From Streptomyces californicus (GTDB taxonomy: Bacteria > Actinomycetota > Actinomycetes > Streptomycetales > Streptomycetaceae): a stretch of 64,000 nt of DNA. Shown here piece after piece: positions 32,425 to 41,772 of this stretch. Made by a program: the position numbers and the translations under genes. The notes beneath the pieces were generated by a model. It was not told where the DNA came from. It was given only the letters and a program-made list of their open reading frames with translations, and made no database searches. The stretch is taken from assembly GCF_000717645.1 (NCBI RefSeq), contig NZ_JNZZ01000004.1:290325-354324 (forward strand), written 5' to 3'. Position 1 is the first letter of the stretch; each line of letters begins with the position of its first letter.

Positions 32425-33280
32425 CGGCTCCCCGGCGGGGGACGCGATCCGGATCGCCTTCTCGCCCTGCCCCAACGACACGTTCGTCTTCGAGGCCTGG
32501 GCGCACGGCCGGGTGCCCGGCGCGCCCGCGCCGGACGTGACCTTCGCCGACATCGACATCACCAACGGCATGGCCGAACGGGGCGAGCTGGACGTCCTGA
32601 AGGTGTCGTACGCGGTGCTGCCGTGGGTGCTCGACGAGTACGCGCTGCTGCCGTGCGGCGGGGCGCTGGGCCGGGGCTGCGGGCCGCTGGTCCTCACCAG
32701 GGAGCCGGGCCTCGATCTGACCGGCCGGACCGTCGCCGTGCCGAGCGAGCGCTCGACGGCCTACCTGCTGTTCCGGCTCTGGGCCGCGGACCTGGTCCCC
32801 GGCGGGGTCGGCGAGGTCGTCGTGATGCCGTTCGACGAGATCATGCCGGCCGTCCGGGACGGCAAGGTGGACGCGGGCCTGGTCATCCACGAGGCCCGCT
32901 TCACGTACCGGAACTTCGGGCTGCACAACCTCGCCGACATGGGCCGCCACTGGGAGGACACCACGGGCCTCCCGATCCCGCTCGGCGCGATCATCGCGAA
33001 GCGCTCGCTGGGCGAGGAGGCCCTGCGTCGGCTGGCCGACACCGTACGCGACTCGGTCCGCTTCGCCTGGGACCACCCGGAGGTCTCCCGGCCGTACGTC
33101 CTGGAGCACGCCCAGGAGATGGACCCGGCCGTCGCGGACCAGCACATCGGGCTGTACGTGAACGAGTTCACCGCCGACCTCGGGGAGGACGGCTACGCGG
33201 CGATCCGCGGCCTGCTGACCCGCGCGGCGGCGGAAGGACTCGTACCGCCGCTGGCGCCGGACGCGCTGGCGTTTCCCTGA
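32402..33280 (+). CDS. mqnD: 1,4-dihydroxy-6-naphthoate synthase
   Basis: 292-aa periplasmic-binding-protein fold enzyme that converts cyclic dehypoxanthine-futalosine to 1,4-dihydroxy-6-naphthoate, the last committed step of the futalosine menaquinone pathway. Diagnostic pieces: IAFSPCPNDTFVFEAWAHG, DITNGMAERGELDVLKVSYAVLPWV, VPSERSTAYLLFRLWAADL and VIHEARFTYRNFGL. The full length agrees with the family. ATG 32402 overlaps mqnB by 23 bp. MqnA and MqnC are not in this window, as is usual for Streptomyces where the genes are scattered. Cytosolic. Confidence 0.95.
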   Translation: MTTETAPSGSPAGDAIRIAFSPCPNDTFVFEAWAHGRVPGAPAPDVTFADIDITNGMAERGELDVLKVSYAVLPWVLDEYALLPCGGALGRGCGPLVLTREPGLDLTGRTVAVPSERSTAYLLFRLWAADLVPGGVGEVVVMPFDEIMPAVRDGKVDAGLVIHEARFTYRNFGLHNLADMGRHWEDTTGLPIPLGAIIAKRSLGEEALRRLADTVRDSVRFAWDHPEVSRPYVLEHAQEMDPAVADQHIGLYVNEFTADLGEDGYAAIRGLLTRAAAEGLVPPLAPDALAFP

Positions 33281-33416
33281 GCGAGGGGCCGGGCGGGACG
33301 GAGCGGGCGGGACGGAGCGGGCGCGGGGTCACGGTCGGGGGCCGGGCTCCGGGGGTGCGGTCAGCGGGTCATCGGGCCTGCGGGTCAGCGGTCAGCAACG
33401 GGGGAGGATGCGGGCG

Positions 33417-34025
33417 GTGCACACAGCGGTCGGCGAGTTCACGCTGGAGTTCTGGAAGGAAGGCCGCACCCACGAGCGGCGGTCCGGGCTCCGGGGCACG
33501 GTGCCCGGGTTCGGGGAGGTCGTGCTCACCGCGCCGCTGCCCCTTGAGCACACGCCGGGCAGCCTGATCTCGGAGGTGCGGGGCCCCTCGATACCCACGG
33601 CGGTGTTCGAGACCCGCGGCATCCACACGGAGGCCACCGACCTGCCGACGCTCAACGGGTCGACGCTCCGGGTCGGCGACGCCATGGTGTACCTGCGGCG
33701 CAACCGCTTCGGCCTGACGCACCGGGCCCGCGCCCTGCGCTTCCAATACGGCGGCGACCAGTACCTGCTGCGGGCAGTGAACCGGAAGCGGTTCGTCCTG
33801 GTCCGGCGGGCCGACGACGAGGACGCCGGGGTCACCCTCACGGCGAGGCTGTCGGGGTTCGGCGGCAAACGGCTGACGGTCCGGACGACGGGCCGCGCCG
33901 TGGCCGCCGACATCTCCCTGGCCGTGCTGTTCGCCGGGGTGGACCGGGCGCCGCTGACCCGCTCGGGCGCGGTGCGCGCGGCCTTGGGACGGTCGACCCG
34001 GCTCTTCGCGGAGAGCCAGGCGTGA
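33417..34025 (+). CDS. conserved hypothetical protein, 202 aa
   Basis: Function not recognised. Mostly beta structure with repeated short strands (GEFTLEFWKEGR, FGEVVLTAPLPLE, GSTLRVGDAMVYLRRNRFG, ARALRFQYGGDQYLLRAVNRKRFVLVRRAD), recalling a lipocalin or tubby-like barrel; this is a structural guess. No signal peptide. The start is GTG 33417, 9 nt after GGGGAGG; the ATG at 33408 lies directly on that site. Conserved-looking codon use. It sits between mqnD and the cold-shock gene on the plus strand. Confidence 0.75.
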   Translation: MHTAVGEFTLEFWKEGRTHERRSGLRGTVPGFGEVVLTAPLPLEHTPGSLISEVRGPSIPTAVFETRGIHTEATDLPTLNGSTLRVGDAMVYLRRNRFGLTHRARALRFQYGGDQYLLRAVNRKRFVLVRRADDEDAGVTLTARLSGFGGKRLTVRTTGRAVAADISLAVLFAGVDRAPLTRSGAVRAALGRSTRLFAESQA

Positions 34026-34195
34026 CGACGAGCCGGACCGTCGGCTGCCGCCGGCCGGAGGGCGGGCGGAGCACCGAGCGGGCGGGCGGACGTCTGCCGG
34101 ACGGCGTCGAGCGGGCGGACGGCGAGTGGGCGGGCGCCGGGCAGGAGGGCCGGGCGGTCCCGCCGCCTGGCCGATCCGCTTCGGGCGGCCCGCCG

Positions 34196-34579
34196 CTACA
34201 CGTCGAGCTGGTCGGCGACGGCCCTCAGCAGGCCCGCGATCTTCGCGCCGGCCGCCTTGTCCGGGTAGCGGCCGCGCTCCAGCTGCGGGGTGATGTTCTC
34301 CAGGACCGTCGTCAGGTCCTGGACGATCGACGCCAGCTCGTCGGGCTTGCGGCGCTGCGCGGCCGCGAGGGACGGCGTGGGATCGAGGATCACCACGGAG
34401 AGCGCCTGGTCGCCGCGCTGGCCCGCGACCACGCCGAACTCCACGCGCTGGCCGGGCTTGAGCGCGTCGACCCCGGCAGGGAGGACCGACGAGTGGACGA
34501 AGACGTCGCCGCCGTCGTCGCGGGAGAGAAAGCCGAAGCCCTTCTCGCTGTTGAACCACTTGACCTTGCCGGTGGGCAC
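34196..34579 (-). CDS. cold-shock domain protein with C-terminal extension
   Basis: 127 aa. Residues 1-67 are a cold-shock OB-fold: TGKVKWFNSEKGFGFLSRDDGGDVFVHSSVLPAG with RNP1 (KGFGFLS) and RNP2 (VFVHSS), so it should bind single-stranded RNA or DNA. The remaining 60 residues (RKPDELASIVQDLTTVLENITPQLERGRYPD...IAGLLRAVADQLDV) form a helical extension not found in classic 67-aa CspA proteins but known in CspD-like actinobacterial forms. GTG 34579 with GAGGAC upstream. The frame further upstream to 34654 is unsupported. Highly conserved family; probable RNA chaperone. Confidence 0.92.
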   Translation of the reverse strand: MPTGKVKWFNSEKGFGFLSRDDGGDVFVHSSVLPAGVDALKPGQRVEFGVVAGQRGDQALSVVILDPTPSLAAAQRRKPDELASIVQDLTTVLENITPQLERGRYPDKAAGAKIAGLLRAVADQLDV

Positions 34580-34746
34580 GTCTGTCCTCGTCCTCGTACT
34601 CGTCGGTGCGCGGGAGAGCCGGTCCTCCAGCAGGACAACGGCTCCGGATAGCAATACAGCGGGTCACCGTGACCCGCTCGGTCCCAGGCTAATGGCCCTG
34701 CGTCCGGTGACAAGACGTCGCCGGAGAGTTCCTCGGGGCTGGGAAC

Positions 34747-34752
34747 TACCCT
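34747..34752 (+). promoter_or_regulatory. -10 element TACCCT of a likely leaderless transcript
   Basis: TACCCT ends 6 nt before GTG 34759; there is no Shine-Dalgarno between. Confidence 0.5.
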
Positions 34753-34758
34753 GGTCGG

Positions 34759-34995
34759 GTGAGTACTACTCCTTCAGGCGCGGGCGATCGGCTGGTTCAG
34801 GTCGGCGCGATCGTCTTTTTCGTCGGCGCCCTGGCCACGCTGGTCACGGTCGCCCCTCTGTTCCTGGGCACCGACCCGTTCCCGTCGATCGCGTACGCGG
34901 TCTCCATGCTGATGGGCGTCGGATTCCTGATCGCGGCGGCCGGCGTGGTGCGCTCGGTCTGGGCGAACTCGCCGAAACGAGCAGCGAACTCCTAG
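34759..34995 (+). CDS. small conserved membrane protein, 78 aa
   Basis: Two membrane helices: VQVGAIVFFVGALATLVTVAPLFL and YAVSMLMGVGFLIAAAGVVRSVW, joined by a short loop with a GTDPFPS turn. Known widely in Streptomyces as a small hypothetical membrane protein next to a cold-shock gene (recollection). GTG 34759 with no ribosome site and TACCCT 6 nt upstream suggests a leaderless mRNA. It diverges from the cold-shock gene across a 179-bp gap. Confidence 0.78.
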   Translation: MSTTPSGAGDRLVQVGAIVFFVGALATLVTVAPLFLGTDPFPSIAYAVSMLMGVGFLIAAAGVVRSVWANSPKRAANS

Positions 34996-35038
34996 CCGGG
35001 CGTACGCCGGAGCTGGCCGGGAGTTCGCGGCCCCGGCC

Positions 35039-35713
35039 TCACGCCCCGGCCCCGGCCTCGGTCTCGGCCTCGGCAGGCCCGGCCCCGGCCTCGGTCTCGG
35101 CGGGCCCGGCACCGGACTCGGCCCCGCGCCCGGCCCCGCCCCCGAGACTGCCCATGATCAGGCCGGTTAGCGCGGCGACCGTCTCGTCGTCGGTCGCCCG
35201 CCGCCGGTTCAGCTCGGCCGCGAGCGCGTCGGCCGCGCCCAGTACGCCGGCGCACCGCAGCCCGAGGTCCTTCGGTGCGAGCGGGGAGTACGGGCGCAAC
35301 ACGGTGGCCATCAGCTCCGCGTAGCGGTCGGCCGAATCGTGCCGCACCGCCTCCATCTCCGGGCTCCCCTTCAGCGCCGCGGTGACGGCGCCCAGCTCGG
35401 GCATGTCGGTGGCGCAGGCGAAGTAGGCGGTGCTGATGGCGCGGGCGACCGCGTCGGCGCCGGTCGCGGCGCTCCGCAGGGCCCGGGTGACGGCGGCCCG
35501 GTGGCGTTCGTCGAGTCGCCGGTGGAGTGCGAGCAGCAGGCCGGGGCGGGTGGCGAAGTGGCCGTAGACGACCGGCCTGCTCACCCCGGCCTCCTCCGCG
35601 AGGGTGACCAGCGTCAGGCCGTCGGCGCCCCGGGTGCGCACGATCGCCACGGCGGTGTCGAGCAGTTGCTCCCGCCTGGCCTGCTTCGACAGGCGGGTCG
35701 GTGTGGTCGCCAT
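35039..35713 (-). CDS. TetR family transcriptional regulator
   Basis: 224-aa TetR protein. HTH: RREQLLDTAVAIVRTRGADGLTLVTLAEEAGVSRPVVYGHFATRPGLLLALHRR. The C-terminal ligand domain is helical and ends in a low-complexity tail of alternating GAGPAE/TEAGAG units (last ~28 residues), an unusual decoration. ATG 35713 has GGGAG 5 nt upstream. It diverges from the saccharopine-dehydrogenase-like gene; two CTACAAAAYGTAG palindromes fill the 86-bp gap, so this is very likely the repressor of both. Confidence 0.92.
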   Translation of the reverse strand: MATTPTRLSKQARREQLLDTAVAIVRTRGADGLTLVTLAEEAGVSRPVVYGHFATRPGLLLALHRRLDERHRAAVTRALRSAATGADAVARAISTAYFACATDMPELGAVTAALKGSPEMEAVRHDSADRYAELMATVLRPYSPLAPKDLGLRCAGVLGAADALAAELNRRRATDDETVAALTGLIMGSLGGGAGRGAESGAGPAETEAGAGPAEAETEAGAGA

Positions 35714-35743
35714 GGGCACTCCCTTGCGGTCTCCTCCCAATTT

Positions 35744-35776
35744 AAGCTACAAAACGTAGGCTACAAAATGTAGCTT
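35744..35776. promoter_or_regulatory. TetR operator: two CTACAAAAYGTAG palindromes
   Basis: Two 13-bp imperfect palindromes, CTACAAAACGTAG (35747-35759) and CTACAAAATGTAG (35761-35773), spaced 14 bp apart, so on nearly the same helix face. Outer arms AAGCTACA/TGTAGCTT (35744-35751 and 35769-35776) are also perfect complements. AT-rich and exactly between divergent genes. Confidence 0.85.
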
Positions 35777-35799
35777 CGTTGATGTGGAGGGGCGCCACC

Positions 35800-36810
35800 A
35801 TGGGACAGCGGGAACCGGTACTGATTCTGGGCGGCACGGGCCAGGCGGGCGCGGGGGCCGCCGCCCTCCTGCGCCGGTGGCATCCGACGCTGCCGCTGAC
35901 GATCGCGGGCCGCGACCCGGAACGCGCGCGGCGGCTGGCCGACGAGCTCGGCCACGCGACGGCCGCCACCGTCGACCTGCGACGCCGCGGCCTCGGCCTC
36001 CCGGCCACCACCGCCTGCTCGGCGGTGGTCGCCGCGCTCTGGGACGACCGCCTGCACGGGCTGCGCTACGCACAGGAGCGCGGGGTGCCCTACCTCAGCA
36101 TCTCCAGCGGTCTGGTGGACATCGCGCCGGAGATCGTCGCGGGCGCCCAGCGGGCGGAGGCCGCGCCGATCCTGGTGGCCAGCCACTTCTGCGCCGGCGC
36201 CGTCGTCCTCGCGGCCCTGCACGCGGCCCGGGAATTCGACCGGATCGACACCGTCCGCATCGGCGCCGTACTGGACGAACAGGACACCGGCGGGCCTGCG
36301 GGAGCGGCCGATCTGGAGCGGTGGTCCACGGCGACCACGGCAGGGCTCGTACGCCGCGACGGCGTCTTCACCTGGGTCGACGGCCCCGACGCCGAGGCGG
36401 AGGTGCGGCGTGCCGACGGCACCGGTCTGCCCGGCCGCAGCATCGCGGTCCTCGACGTGCCGAGCCTCGCCCTCGCGACGGACGCGCCCGACGTCCGTTT
36501 CGACTTCGCCGTCGGCGAATCCACGGGGCGACGGCTCGGCGGACCCGTGTCCTTCGAGGCCGGTATCGAGATCGAGGGGACCGACCGGGCGGGCACGCCG
36601 ACGAGGACGCTCCGCCGTCTGACCCACCCGTCGGGGCAGCGTCCGGTGACCGCGACGGGCGTGGCCCTCGGCGTCGAGCGGCTGGTCGGGCTGCGCGGTG
36701 CGGCCGTCGCGCCGGGGCTGCACACCCCCGAGGCGCTGCTCGACCCGGCCTACGCGGTCGAACGGCTGGCGGAGTCCGGGGCCGTCCTCACCGACGTCGC
36801 CGTCGGCTGA
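35800..36810 (+). CDS. saccharopine dehydrogenase-like NAD(P)-binding oxidoreductase
   Basis: 336 aa. The Rossmann start VLILGGTGQAGAGAAALLRRWHPTLPLTIAGRDPERARRLADEL matches saccharopine-dehydrogenase NADP-binding domains, followed by a strand pattern with GVPYLSISSGLVDIAPEIVAGA. The C-terminal half (RIGAVLDEQDTGGPAGAADLERWSTATTAG...) is a separate dimerisation/substrate domain. Substrate unknown; homologs often act on amino-acid or ketone substrates. ATG 35800 with GGAGG 9 nt upstream; regulated by the divergent TetR. Its last 61 bp overlap the convergent HAD gene. Confidence 0.85.
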   Translation: MGQREPVLILGGTGQAGAGAAALLRRWHPTLPLTIAGRDPERARRLADELGHATAATVDLRRRGLGLPATTACSAVVAALWDDRLHGLRYAQERGVPYLSISSGLVDIAPEIVAGAQRAEAAPILVASHFCAGAVVLAALHAAREFDRIDTVRIGAVLDEQDTGGPAGAADLERWSTATTAGLVRRDGVFTWVDGPDAEAEVRRADGTGLPGRSIAVLDVPSLALATDAPDVRFDFAVGESTGRRLGGPVSFEAGIEIEGTDRAGTPTRTLRRLTHPSGQRPVTATGVALGVERLVGLRGAAVAPGLHTPEALLDPAYAVERLAESGAVLTDVAVG

Positions 36811-37475
36811 TCCTCGGGGGCCGCCCGGTCCGCGTCGTAGGACGCCAGCCAGGCCGGGAGGCCCGTCAGGTCGGCCAGCACCACGTCCGCGCCCTCCGCC
36901 CGCAGCTCCGCCGCGTCGCAGGGGCCGGTCGTCACCGCGACCGACAGCGCTCCGGCCACCCGCGCACCGCGCACGTCCCCGAGGTGGTCGCCGACGTACA
37001 CGTGAGCGCCGTGCTCGCGCAGGGCCTCGCCCTTGGCCTCCGCCCACAGCCAGCCGATCACGGCGTCCGGTTCGATGCCGAGGTGGGCCAGATGGAGCTT
37101 CGCGTGCTCCGCGTACTTCGCGGTGACGACGATCGCGCGACCCCCGAGCGCCCGTACGGCGGCCACCGACTCGCGCGCGCCGGCGAGGGCCGTGCTCGGG
37201 GTTATCGCGTGGTCGGGGTAGAGCTCGCGGTAGCGGGCGGCCACGGCGGGGACCGCCTCGGCCGGGAACCAGTGCGCCAGCTCCGTCTCCAGCGGCGGGC
37301 CGAGCCGGTTCACCACCAGGTCCACGTCGATCGGCGTCCCCGTCTCCGCGGCCAGGACCCGGAAGGCGGCGGCGATGCCGGGGCGGGTGTCGATGAGCGT
37401 CATGTCGAGGTCGAAGCCGACCGTCAGGGGGTGCCGCTGCGGGTGCTGGTCGGGGTGCTGATCCGTGGATGCCAT
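36750..37475 (-). CDS. HAD family hydrolase
   Basis: 241-aa haloacid-dehalogenase phosphatase. Motif I DLDMTLID (nucleophile Asp and acid Asp), a helical cap domain, motif II/III VVTAKYAEHAKLHL, and motif IV YVGDHLGDVRGAR. Closest in style to phosphoglycolate phosphatase-like (Gph) members, but the substrate is not determined. ATG 37475 is selected; ATG 37484 is possible. Its 3' end overlaps the oxidoreductase gene by 61 bp on the opposite strand, so the two mRNAs are antisense at their ends. It starts upstream of the iron-box region. Confidence 0.88.
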   Translation of the reverse strand: MASTDQHPDQHPQRHPLTVGFDLDMTLIDTRPGIAAAFRVLAAETGTPIDVDLVVNRLGPPLETELAHWFPAEAVPAVAARYRELYPDHAITPSTALAGARESVAAVRALGGRAIVVTAKYAEHAKLHLAHLGIEPDAVIGWLWAEAKGEALREHGAHVYVGDHLGDVRGARVAGALSVAVTTGPCDAAELRAEGADVVLADLTGLPAWLASYDADRAAPEDQPTATSVRTAPDSASRSTA

Positions 37476-37553
37476 GCCTGCCATTGTGCCGACCGGGCCC
37501 GAGCCGCCCGGGGGCCGGTGGCGGGGAGCCGCCGCCTAGACTGAGGCGCGTAC

Positions 37554-37569
37554 TTAGCCAAGCCTTACC
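37554..37569. promoter_or_regulatory. iron box (DmdR/IdeR-like) of siderophore operon 1
   Basis: TTAGCCAAGCCTTACC; its reverse complement GGTAAGGCTTGGCTAA agrees at 12 of 16 positions with the Streptomyces iron box TTAGGTTAGGCTCACCTAA as I recall it. It is about 75 bp upstream of the first permease gene and would bind Fe-loaded DmdR1 to repress uptake. Confidence 0.7.
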
Positions 37570-37640
37570 CGCGTGGCCCGTGCCCGTCCCGTCCTCCCAC
37601 GTGCCGCGTCCGTGCCCGGGGCCGTTCTCGATGGGGTCAG

Positions 37641-38702
37641 ATGTCAGCGTCAGCGCCGGTGCGGACCGCCGCGCCACCCGGGGTGCCGCCCGGCCCGTCC
37701 CCGGCGCCCCGCCTCTCGCGGCGCGCCGCCGCGACGGCCGCCGCCGTCGTCGCCCTACTGCTGGCGGTCCTGCTGAGCCTCGCCGTGGGCGCGCGTTCCA
37801 TCCCGCCGGGCGAGGTGGTCGACGCCCTGCTGCACGGCGGGAACTCCGACGCCGCCGAGGTGATCCGCTCGATGCGGGTACCGCGCACGCTCATCGGGCT
37901 GATGGTCGGCGCGGCGCTGGCGCTCGCGGGCACGGCGCTCCAGGGCATCACCCGCAACCCGATCGCCGACCCCGGCATCCTCGGCATCAGCCAGGGGGCG
38001 TCGGTGGCGGTCGTGGTGGCGATCGCGTTCGCGGGGGTGCACACGCTGACCGGGTACGTGTGGTTCGCCTTCGGCGGCGCGGCCCTCGCCTCGGTCGCCG
38101 TGTACGCCATCGCCGCGCGCGGGCGCGGCGGGGCGACCCCGGTGAAGCTCGCGCTCGGCGGCGCGGCGATCAACGCGCTACTGGTGTCGGTCACGATGGG
38201 CGTGCTGACGACGAAGGCGTCCGCACTGGACGAGTTCCGCTTCTGGCAGGTCGGTTCGATCGCGGGCCGGGAGGCGGACGTGGTCCAGCAGGTGTGGCCG
38301 TTCCTCCTGGTCGGGGCCGTGCTCGTGCTCTCCGTCGCCCGCGGCCTGGACGCGCTCGCGCTCGGCGAGGACGTGGCGAAGGGCCTCGGGCAGAACGTCG
38401 CCGCGGTCCGGATCGTCGGCGGGATCGGGGCGACCGTGCTGACCGGGGTCGGGGTCGCCGCCGCCGGACCGATCGCCTTCATCGGGCTCGCCGTCCCGCA
38501 CATCGCCCGCGCCGTCGTCGGCGCCGACCACCGCTGGGTGCTGCCCATGGCGGCGCTGCTCGGGCCCGTGATGCTGCTGGTCTCGGACGTCGTCGGCCGG
38601 ATCGTGTTCCCGCCGAGCGAGGTCCCGGCCGGGGTGACGACGGCCCTGATCGGGGTGCCGTTCCTGGTCGCCCTCGTCCGCCGGAAGGCGGTGCCCGCAT
38701 GA
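37641..38702 (+). CDS. iron-siderophore ABC transporter permease (FecCD)
   Basis: 353-aa FecCD/BtuC-type permease with about nine helices. Hallmarks: [46 protein letters not shown] and, near the end, [27 protein letters not shown], which contacts the ATPase. ATG 37641 with GGGGTC upstream, first gene of the operon behind the iron box. It forms a heterodimer with the next permease, whose ATG overlaps its stop (ATGA). Siderophore type cannot be read from the sequence. Confidence 0.93.
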   Translation: MSASAPVRTAAPPGVPPGPSPAPRLSRRAAATAAAVVALLLAVLLSLAVGARSIPPGEVVDALLHGGNSDAAEVIRSMRVPRTLIGLMVGAALALAGTALQGITRNPIADPGILGISQGASVAVVVAIAFAGVHTLTGYVWFAFGGAALASVAVYAIAARGRGGATPVKLALGGAAINALLVSVTMGVLTTKASALDEFRFWQVGSIAGREADVVQQVWPFLLVGAVLVLSVARGLDALALGEDVAKGLGQNVAAVRIVGGIGATVLTGVGVAAAGPIAFIGLAVPHIARAVVGADHRWVLPMAALLGPVMLLVSDVVGRIVFPPSEVPAGVTTALIGVPFLVALVRRKAVPA

Positions 38703-39811
38703 CGGCCGACGCGCCCGCCACCGCGCCCGAGAAGACCGAGAAGCCTGTGAAGCCCGTACGGGTCCGGCCCTCCGGTTACGCCGTCCTGAAGGCCGGCCCG
38801 CGCGGCCGGTTCCTGCTGCACCGGCGTTCCTGCGTCGTCGCGGCGGCCCTGGTGCTCCTGCTGGCCGCCGTCTGCGTCGCCTACCTCTGCGTCGGGGAGA
38901 GCTTCGTCGCGCCCGGCGAGGTCGTGAAGGTGATCCTCGGCCAGCCGTCGTCGGCCGAACTGGTCGTGGGCACGCTCCGGCTGCCGCGCATGGTCGTCGG
39001 GCTGCTGGTCGGGGTCGCGTTCGGCATCGCCGGGGCGCTGATCCAGACCGTGGCCCGCAACCCGCTGGCCAGCCCCGACATCATCGGCGTCAGCCAGGGC
39101 GCGAGCGCCCTCACCGTCGGCGCGCTGACCTTCGGCGTCACCTCGTACACCTTCCTGCCGTACTTCTCCGTCGTCGGCGGCATCGCGGCGGCGACCCTCG
39201 TGTACGTCTTCGCGTGGCGCGGCGGGCTGCATGCGACGCGCTTCGTCCTCATCGGCATCGGGTTCGCCATCGCCCTGCGGTCGGTGACCACGCTGTTCCT
39301 GACCAAGGGCGACTACCTGGTCGCCCAGCAGGCGCAGATCTGGATGACCGGTTCGCTGAACGGGCGCGGCTGGCCCGAGGCCGCCCCGATCGGCTGGACG
39401 CTGCTGCTCCTGCTGCCCGCGGTCGTCTGGGCGGCGCGCGCCCAGCGCACCGTCTCGATGGACGACGACACGGCCACCGCGCTGGGCGTACGCCTGGGGC
39501 GCGTACGGCTCGGGCTCGTCGCCCTCGGCGTGGTCCTGGCCTCCGTGGCGACGGGCACGGCCGGCCCGGTGGACTTCGTGGCGCTGCTGGCCCCGCAGAT
39601 CGCCCGGCGCACCACCCGGACCGCGCAGATCCCCCTGTTGTCCTCGGCGCTGCTGGGCGCGGTGATCGTCGTCGGCGGCGATCTGCTCGCCCGCAGGCTG
39701 TTCTCGCCGACCGAACTGCCCGTGGGGGTCCTCACGGCGGCGGTCGGCGCCCCGTATCTGATCTGGCTGATCATCCGCGGTCACCGCGGCCGCAGTGGAG
39801 GCACCGCATGA
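38699..39811 (+). CDS. iron-siderophore ABC transporter permease (FecCD), second subunit
   Basis: 370-aa FecCD-type permease; the first ~55 residues are charged and cytoplasmic. Typical [44 protein letters not shown], and late [19 protein letters not shown]. Start ATG overlaps the previous stop by 4 bp, and its own stop overlaps the ATPase start by 4 bp, so three genes are translationally coupled. Partner of the preceding permease in a heterodimeric importer. Confidence 0.93.
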   Translation: MTADAPATAPEKTEKPVKPVRVRPSGYAVLKAGPRGRFLLHRRSCVVAAALVLLLAAVCVAYLCVGESFVAPGEVVKVILGQPSSAELVVGTLRLPRMVVGLLVGVAFGIAGALIQTVARNPLASPDIIGVSQGASALTVGALTFGVTSYTFLPYFSVVGGIAAATLVYVFAWRGGLHATRFVLIGIGFAIALRSVTTLFLTKGDYLVAQQAQIWMTGSLNGRGWPEAAPIGWTLLLLLPAVVWAARAQRTVSMDDDTATALGVRLGRVRLGLVALGVVLASVATGTAGPVDFVALLAPQIARRTTRTAQIPLLSSALLGAVIVVGGDLLARRLFSPTELPVGVLTAAVGAPYLIWLIIRGHRGRSGGTA

Positions 39812-40779
39812 GCCCGACGACGTCCGACGCGGCCGCAGGCCCCGCGTCCGCCACCGCCACCGCGCCCGGGGCGGGCGAGGGCCGGCTCGCCGCCCGCGCC
39901 CTGACCCTCGCGTACGAGGACCGCACCGTGGTCCGGGAACTCGACCTCACGGTGCCCGACGGGCAGGTCACCGTCATCGTCGGCCCGAACGCCTGCGGCA
40001 AGTCCACCACGCTGCGGGCGCTCGGCCGGCTGCTGAAGCCGCGCGGCGGGGCGGTCCTGCTGGACGGCACGGAGCTGGCGCGGATACCGACGAAGCAGAT
40101 CGCCCGGTCCATCGGGCTGCTCCCGCAGACCCCGGTCGCGCCGGAGGCGATCACCGTCTCCGACCTGGTCGCGCGGGGCCGTCAGCCGCACCAGAGCTGG
40201 TGGCAGCAGTGGTCGGACGAGGACGAGCGGGCGGTGACCGACGCCATGGCCCGTACGGACGTGACGGCGCTGGCCGGCCGGGCGGTGGACGAGCTGTCGG
40301 GCGGGCAGCGCCAGCGGGTGTGGATCGCGATGGCGCTGGCCCAGGACACCGACCTGCTGCTGCTCGACGAGCCGACGACGTATCTCGACATCGCCCACCA
40401 GGTGGAAGTCCTCGACCTGGTACGCCAGTTGGCGTCCCCTGCCGCTGACGGCACCCGGGGCCGTACCGTCGTCACCGTGCTGCACGACCTCAACCAGGCC
40501 GCCCGGTACGCGGACCGTCTGGTCGCGATGAAGGAGGGCCGGATCGTCGCCGAGGGGCGGCCCGGGGACATCGTCACCGCCGAACTGGTCCGCGAGGTCT
40601 TCGGCCTGGACGCGGTGATCGTGCCGGATCCGGTGACGGGTTCGCCGCTCGTCGTCCCGGGCGCGCCGTGGTCGCCCGCGCCGTCCGCCTCTTCCTCCAC
40701 CTCGGTTCCCGCTTCTGCTTCTGCTTCTGCTTCCGGCTCCGACTCCGCCTCAGCTCCGACTACCGGAAAGGTCCTCTGA
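39808..40779 (+). CDS. iron-siderophore ABC transporter ATP-binding protein
   Basis: 323-aa FecE/BtuD-like ATPase. Walker [17 protein letters not shown], signature [15 protein letters not shown], Walker [23 protein letters not shown] and the H-loop [17 protein letters not shown] are all intact, so it should be active. The C-terminus (about residues 290-323) is a Ser/Ala-rich tail with an [15 protein letters not shown] run. ATG 39808 overlaps the permease stop, with GGAGG upstream. Supplies energy for iron-siderophore import. Confidence 0.94.
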   Translation: MSPTTSDAAAGPASATATAPGAGEGRLAARALTLAYEDRTVVRELDLTVPDGQVTVIVGPNACGKSTTLRALGRLLKPRGGAVLLDGTELARIPTKQIARSIGLLPQTPVAPEAITVSDLVARGRQPHQSWWQQWSDEDERAVTDAMARTDVTALAGRAVDELSGGQRQRVWIAMALAQDTDLLLLDEPTTYLDIAHQVEVLDLVRQLASPAADGTRGRTVVTVLHDLNQAARYADRLVAMKEGRIVAEGRPGDIVTAELVREVFGLDAVIVPDPVTGSPLVVPGAPWSPAPSASSSTSVPASASASASGSDSASAPTTGKVL

Positions 40780-40782
40780 CCC

Positions 40783-41772
40783 ATGACCCTGCGCAGTCTC
40801 CGCCCCCGCTCCCTGGCCGCCGTCTCCCTGGCGACGGTCGCCGCGCTCTCGCTGTCCGCCTGCGGCTCGTCCGACGACTCCGGTTCCGGTTCCGGTTCCG
40901 ACTCCGCTCCGGGCTCCGGCTCCACCCGTACGGTGAAGACGGCGATGGGCGACGTGGAGGTCCGGGAGGCGCCCGAGCGGGTGGTCGTCCTGGACACCGC
41001 CGAGCTGGACTCGGCCCTCACCCTCGGCGTGAAGCCGGTCGGCTCGACCCACGCGGACGTGACGTCCGGTTTCCTCGACTACCTGCCGAAGGACCGGGTC
41101 GCGGGCATCGAGGACGTCGGCCAGATGATGACCCCGAACCTGGAGGCCATCGCCGCCCTGAAGCCCGACCTCATCCTCACGAGCAAGGTCCGGCACGGCG
41201 ACAAGTACGCCGAACTGTCCAAGATCGCGCCGACCGTGATGACGGAGAACACCGGTTACCCCTGGAAGGAGAACTTCCGGCTCCACGCCGAGGCCCTCGG
41301 CAAGCAGGCCGAGGCGAAGAAGGTCACCGCCGACTACGCGCAGCACGTGGCGGACGTGACGAAGGCGCTCGGCGGCAAGGAGAAGGCCGCCGCGACCGAG
41401 GTCAACATGGTCCGCTTCGTCGAGGGCGCGGACATCCGGATCTACGGCCGGAAGAACTACATCGCGACGATCCTGGCCGACGTGGGGCTGGGCCGCCCCG
41501 CGATCGTGGACAAGGCCAAGGACGGGTTCTCGTACGACGTCAGCCCCGAGAAGATCGACCTGGCGGACGCGGACGCGGTCTTCCACTCGACGTACGGCGA
41601 CCCGAAGAAGGCCAAGGAGACGGAGACCACGGGCGGCGGCCTGTGGAAGAACATGGACGCGGTGAAGAACGGCAAGGTCTTCCCGGTCGACGACCAGCTC
41701 TGGATCCAGGGCATCGGCTACACGGCGGCCGACAAGATCCTCGACGAGCTGCGGGCCGGCCTGATGGGCTGA
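40783..41772 (+). CDS. iron-siderophore substrate-binding lipoprotein
   Basis: 329-aa FepB/FhuD-type binding lipoprotein. Signal peptide with lipobox LSAC (Cys26), then a Ser/Gly-rich linker. Binding-protein domain: VVVLDTAELDSALTLGVKPVG, AALKPDLILTS, GYPWKENFRLHAEALGKQAEA and DADAVFHSTYG. It starts 4 bp after the ATPase stop. It sits last in the operon, so it can be translated at a high level. Probably binds a hydroxamate siderophore such as desferrioxamine, by analogy with Streptomyces uptake systems. Confidence 0.93.
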   Translation: MTLRSLRPRSLAAVSLATVAALSLSACGSSDDSGSGSGSDSAPGSGSTRTVKTAMGDVEVREAPERVVVLDTAELDSALTLGVKPVGSTHADVTSGFLDYLPKDRVAGIEDVGQMMTPNLEAIAALKPDLILTSKVRHGDKYAELSKIAPTVMTENTGYPWKENFRLHAEALGKQAEAKKVTADYAQHVADVTKALGGKEKAAATEVNMVRFVEGADIRIYGRKNYIATILADVGLGRPAIVDKAKDGFSYDVSPEKIDLADADAVFHSTYGDPKKAKETETTGGGLWKNMDAVKNGKVFPVDDQLWIQGIGYTAADKILDELRAGLMG

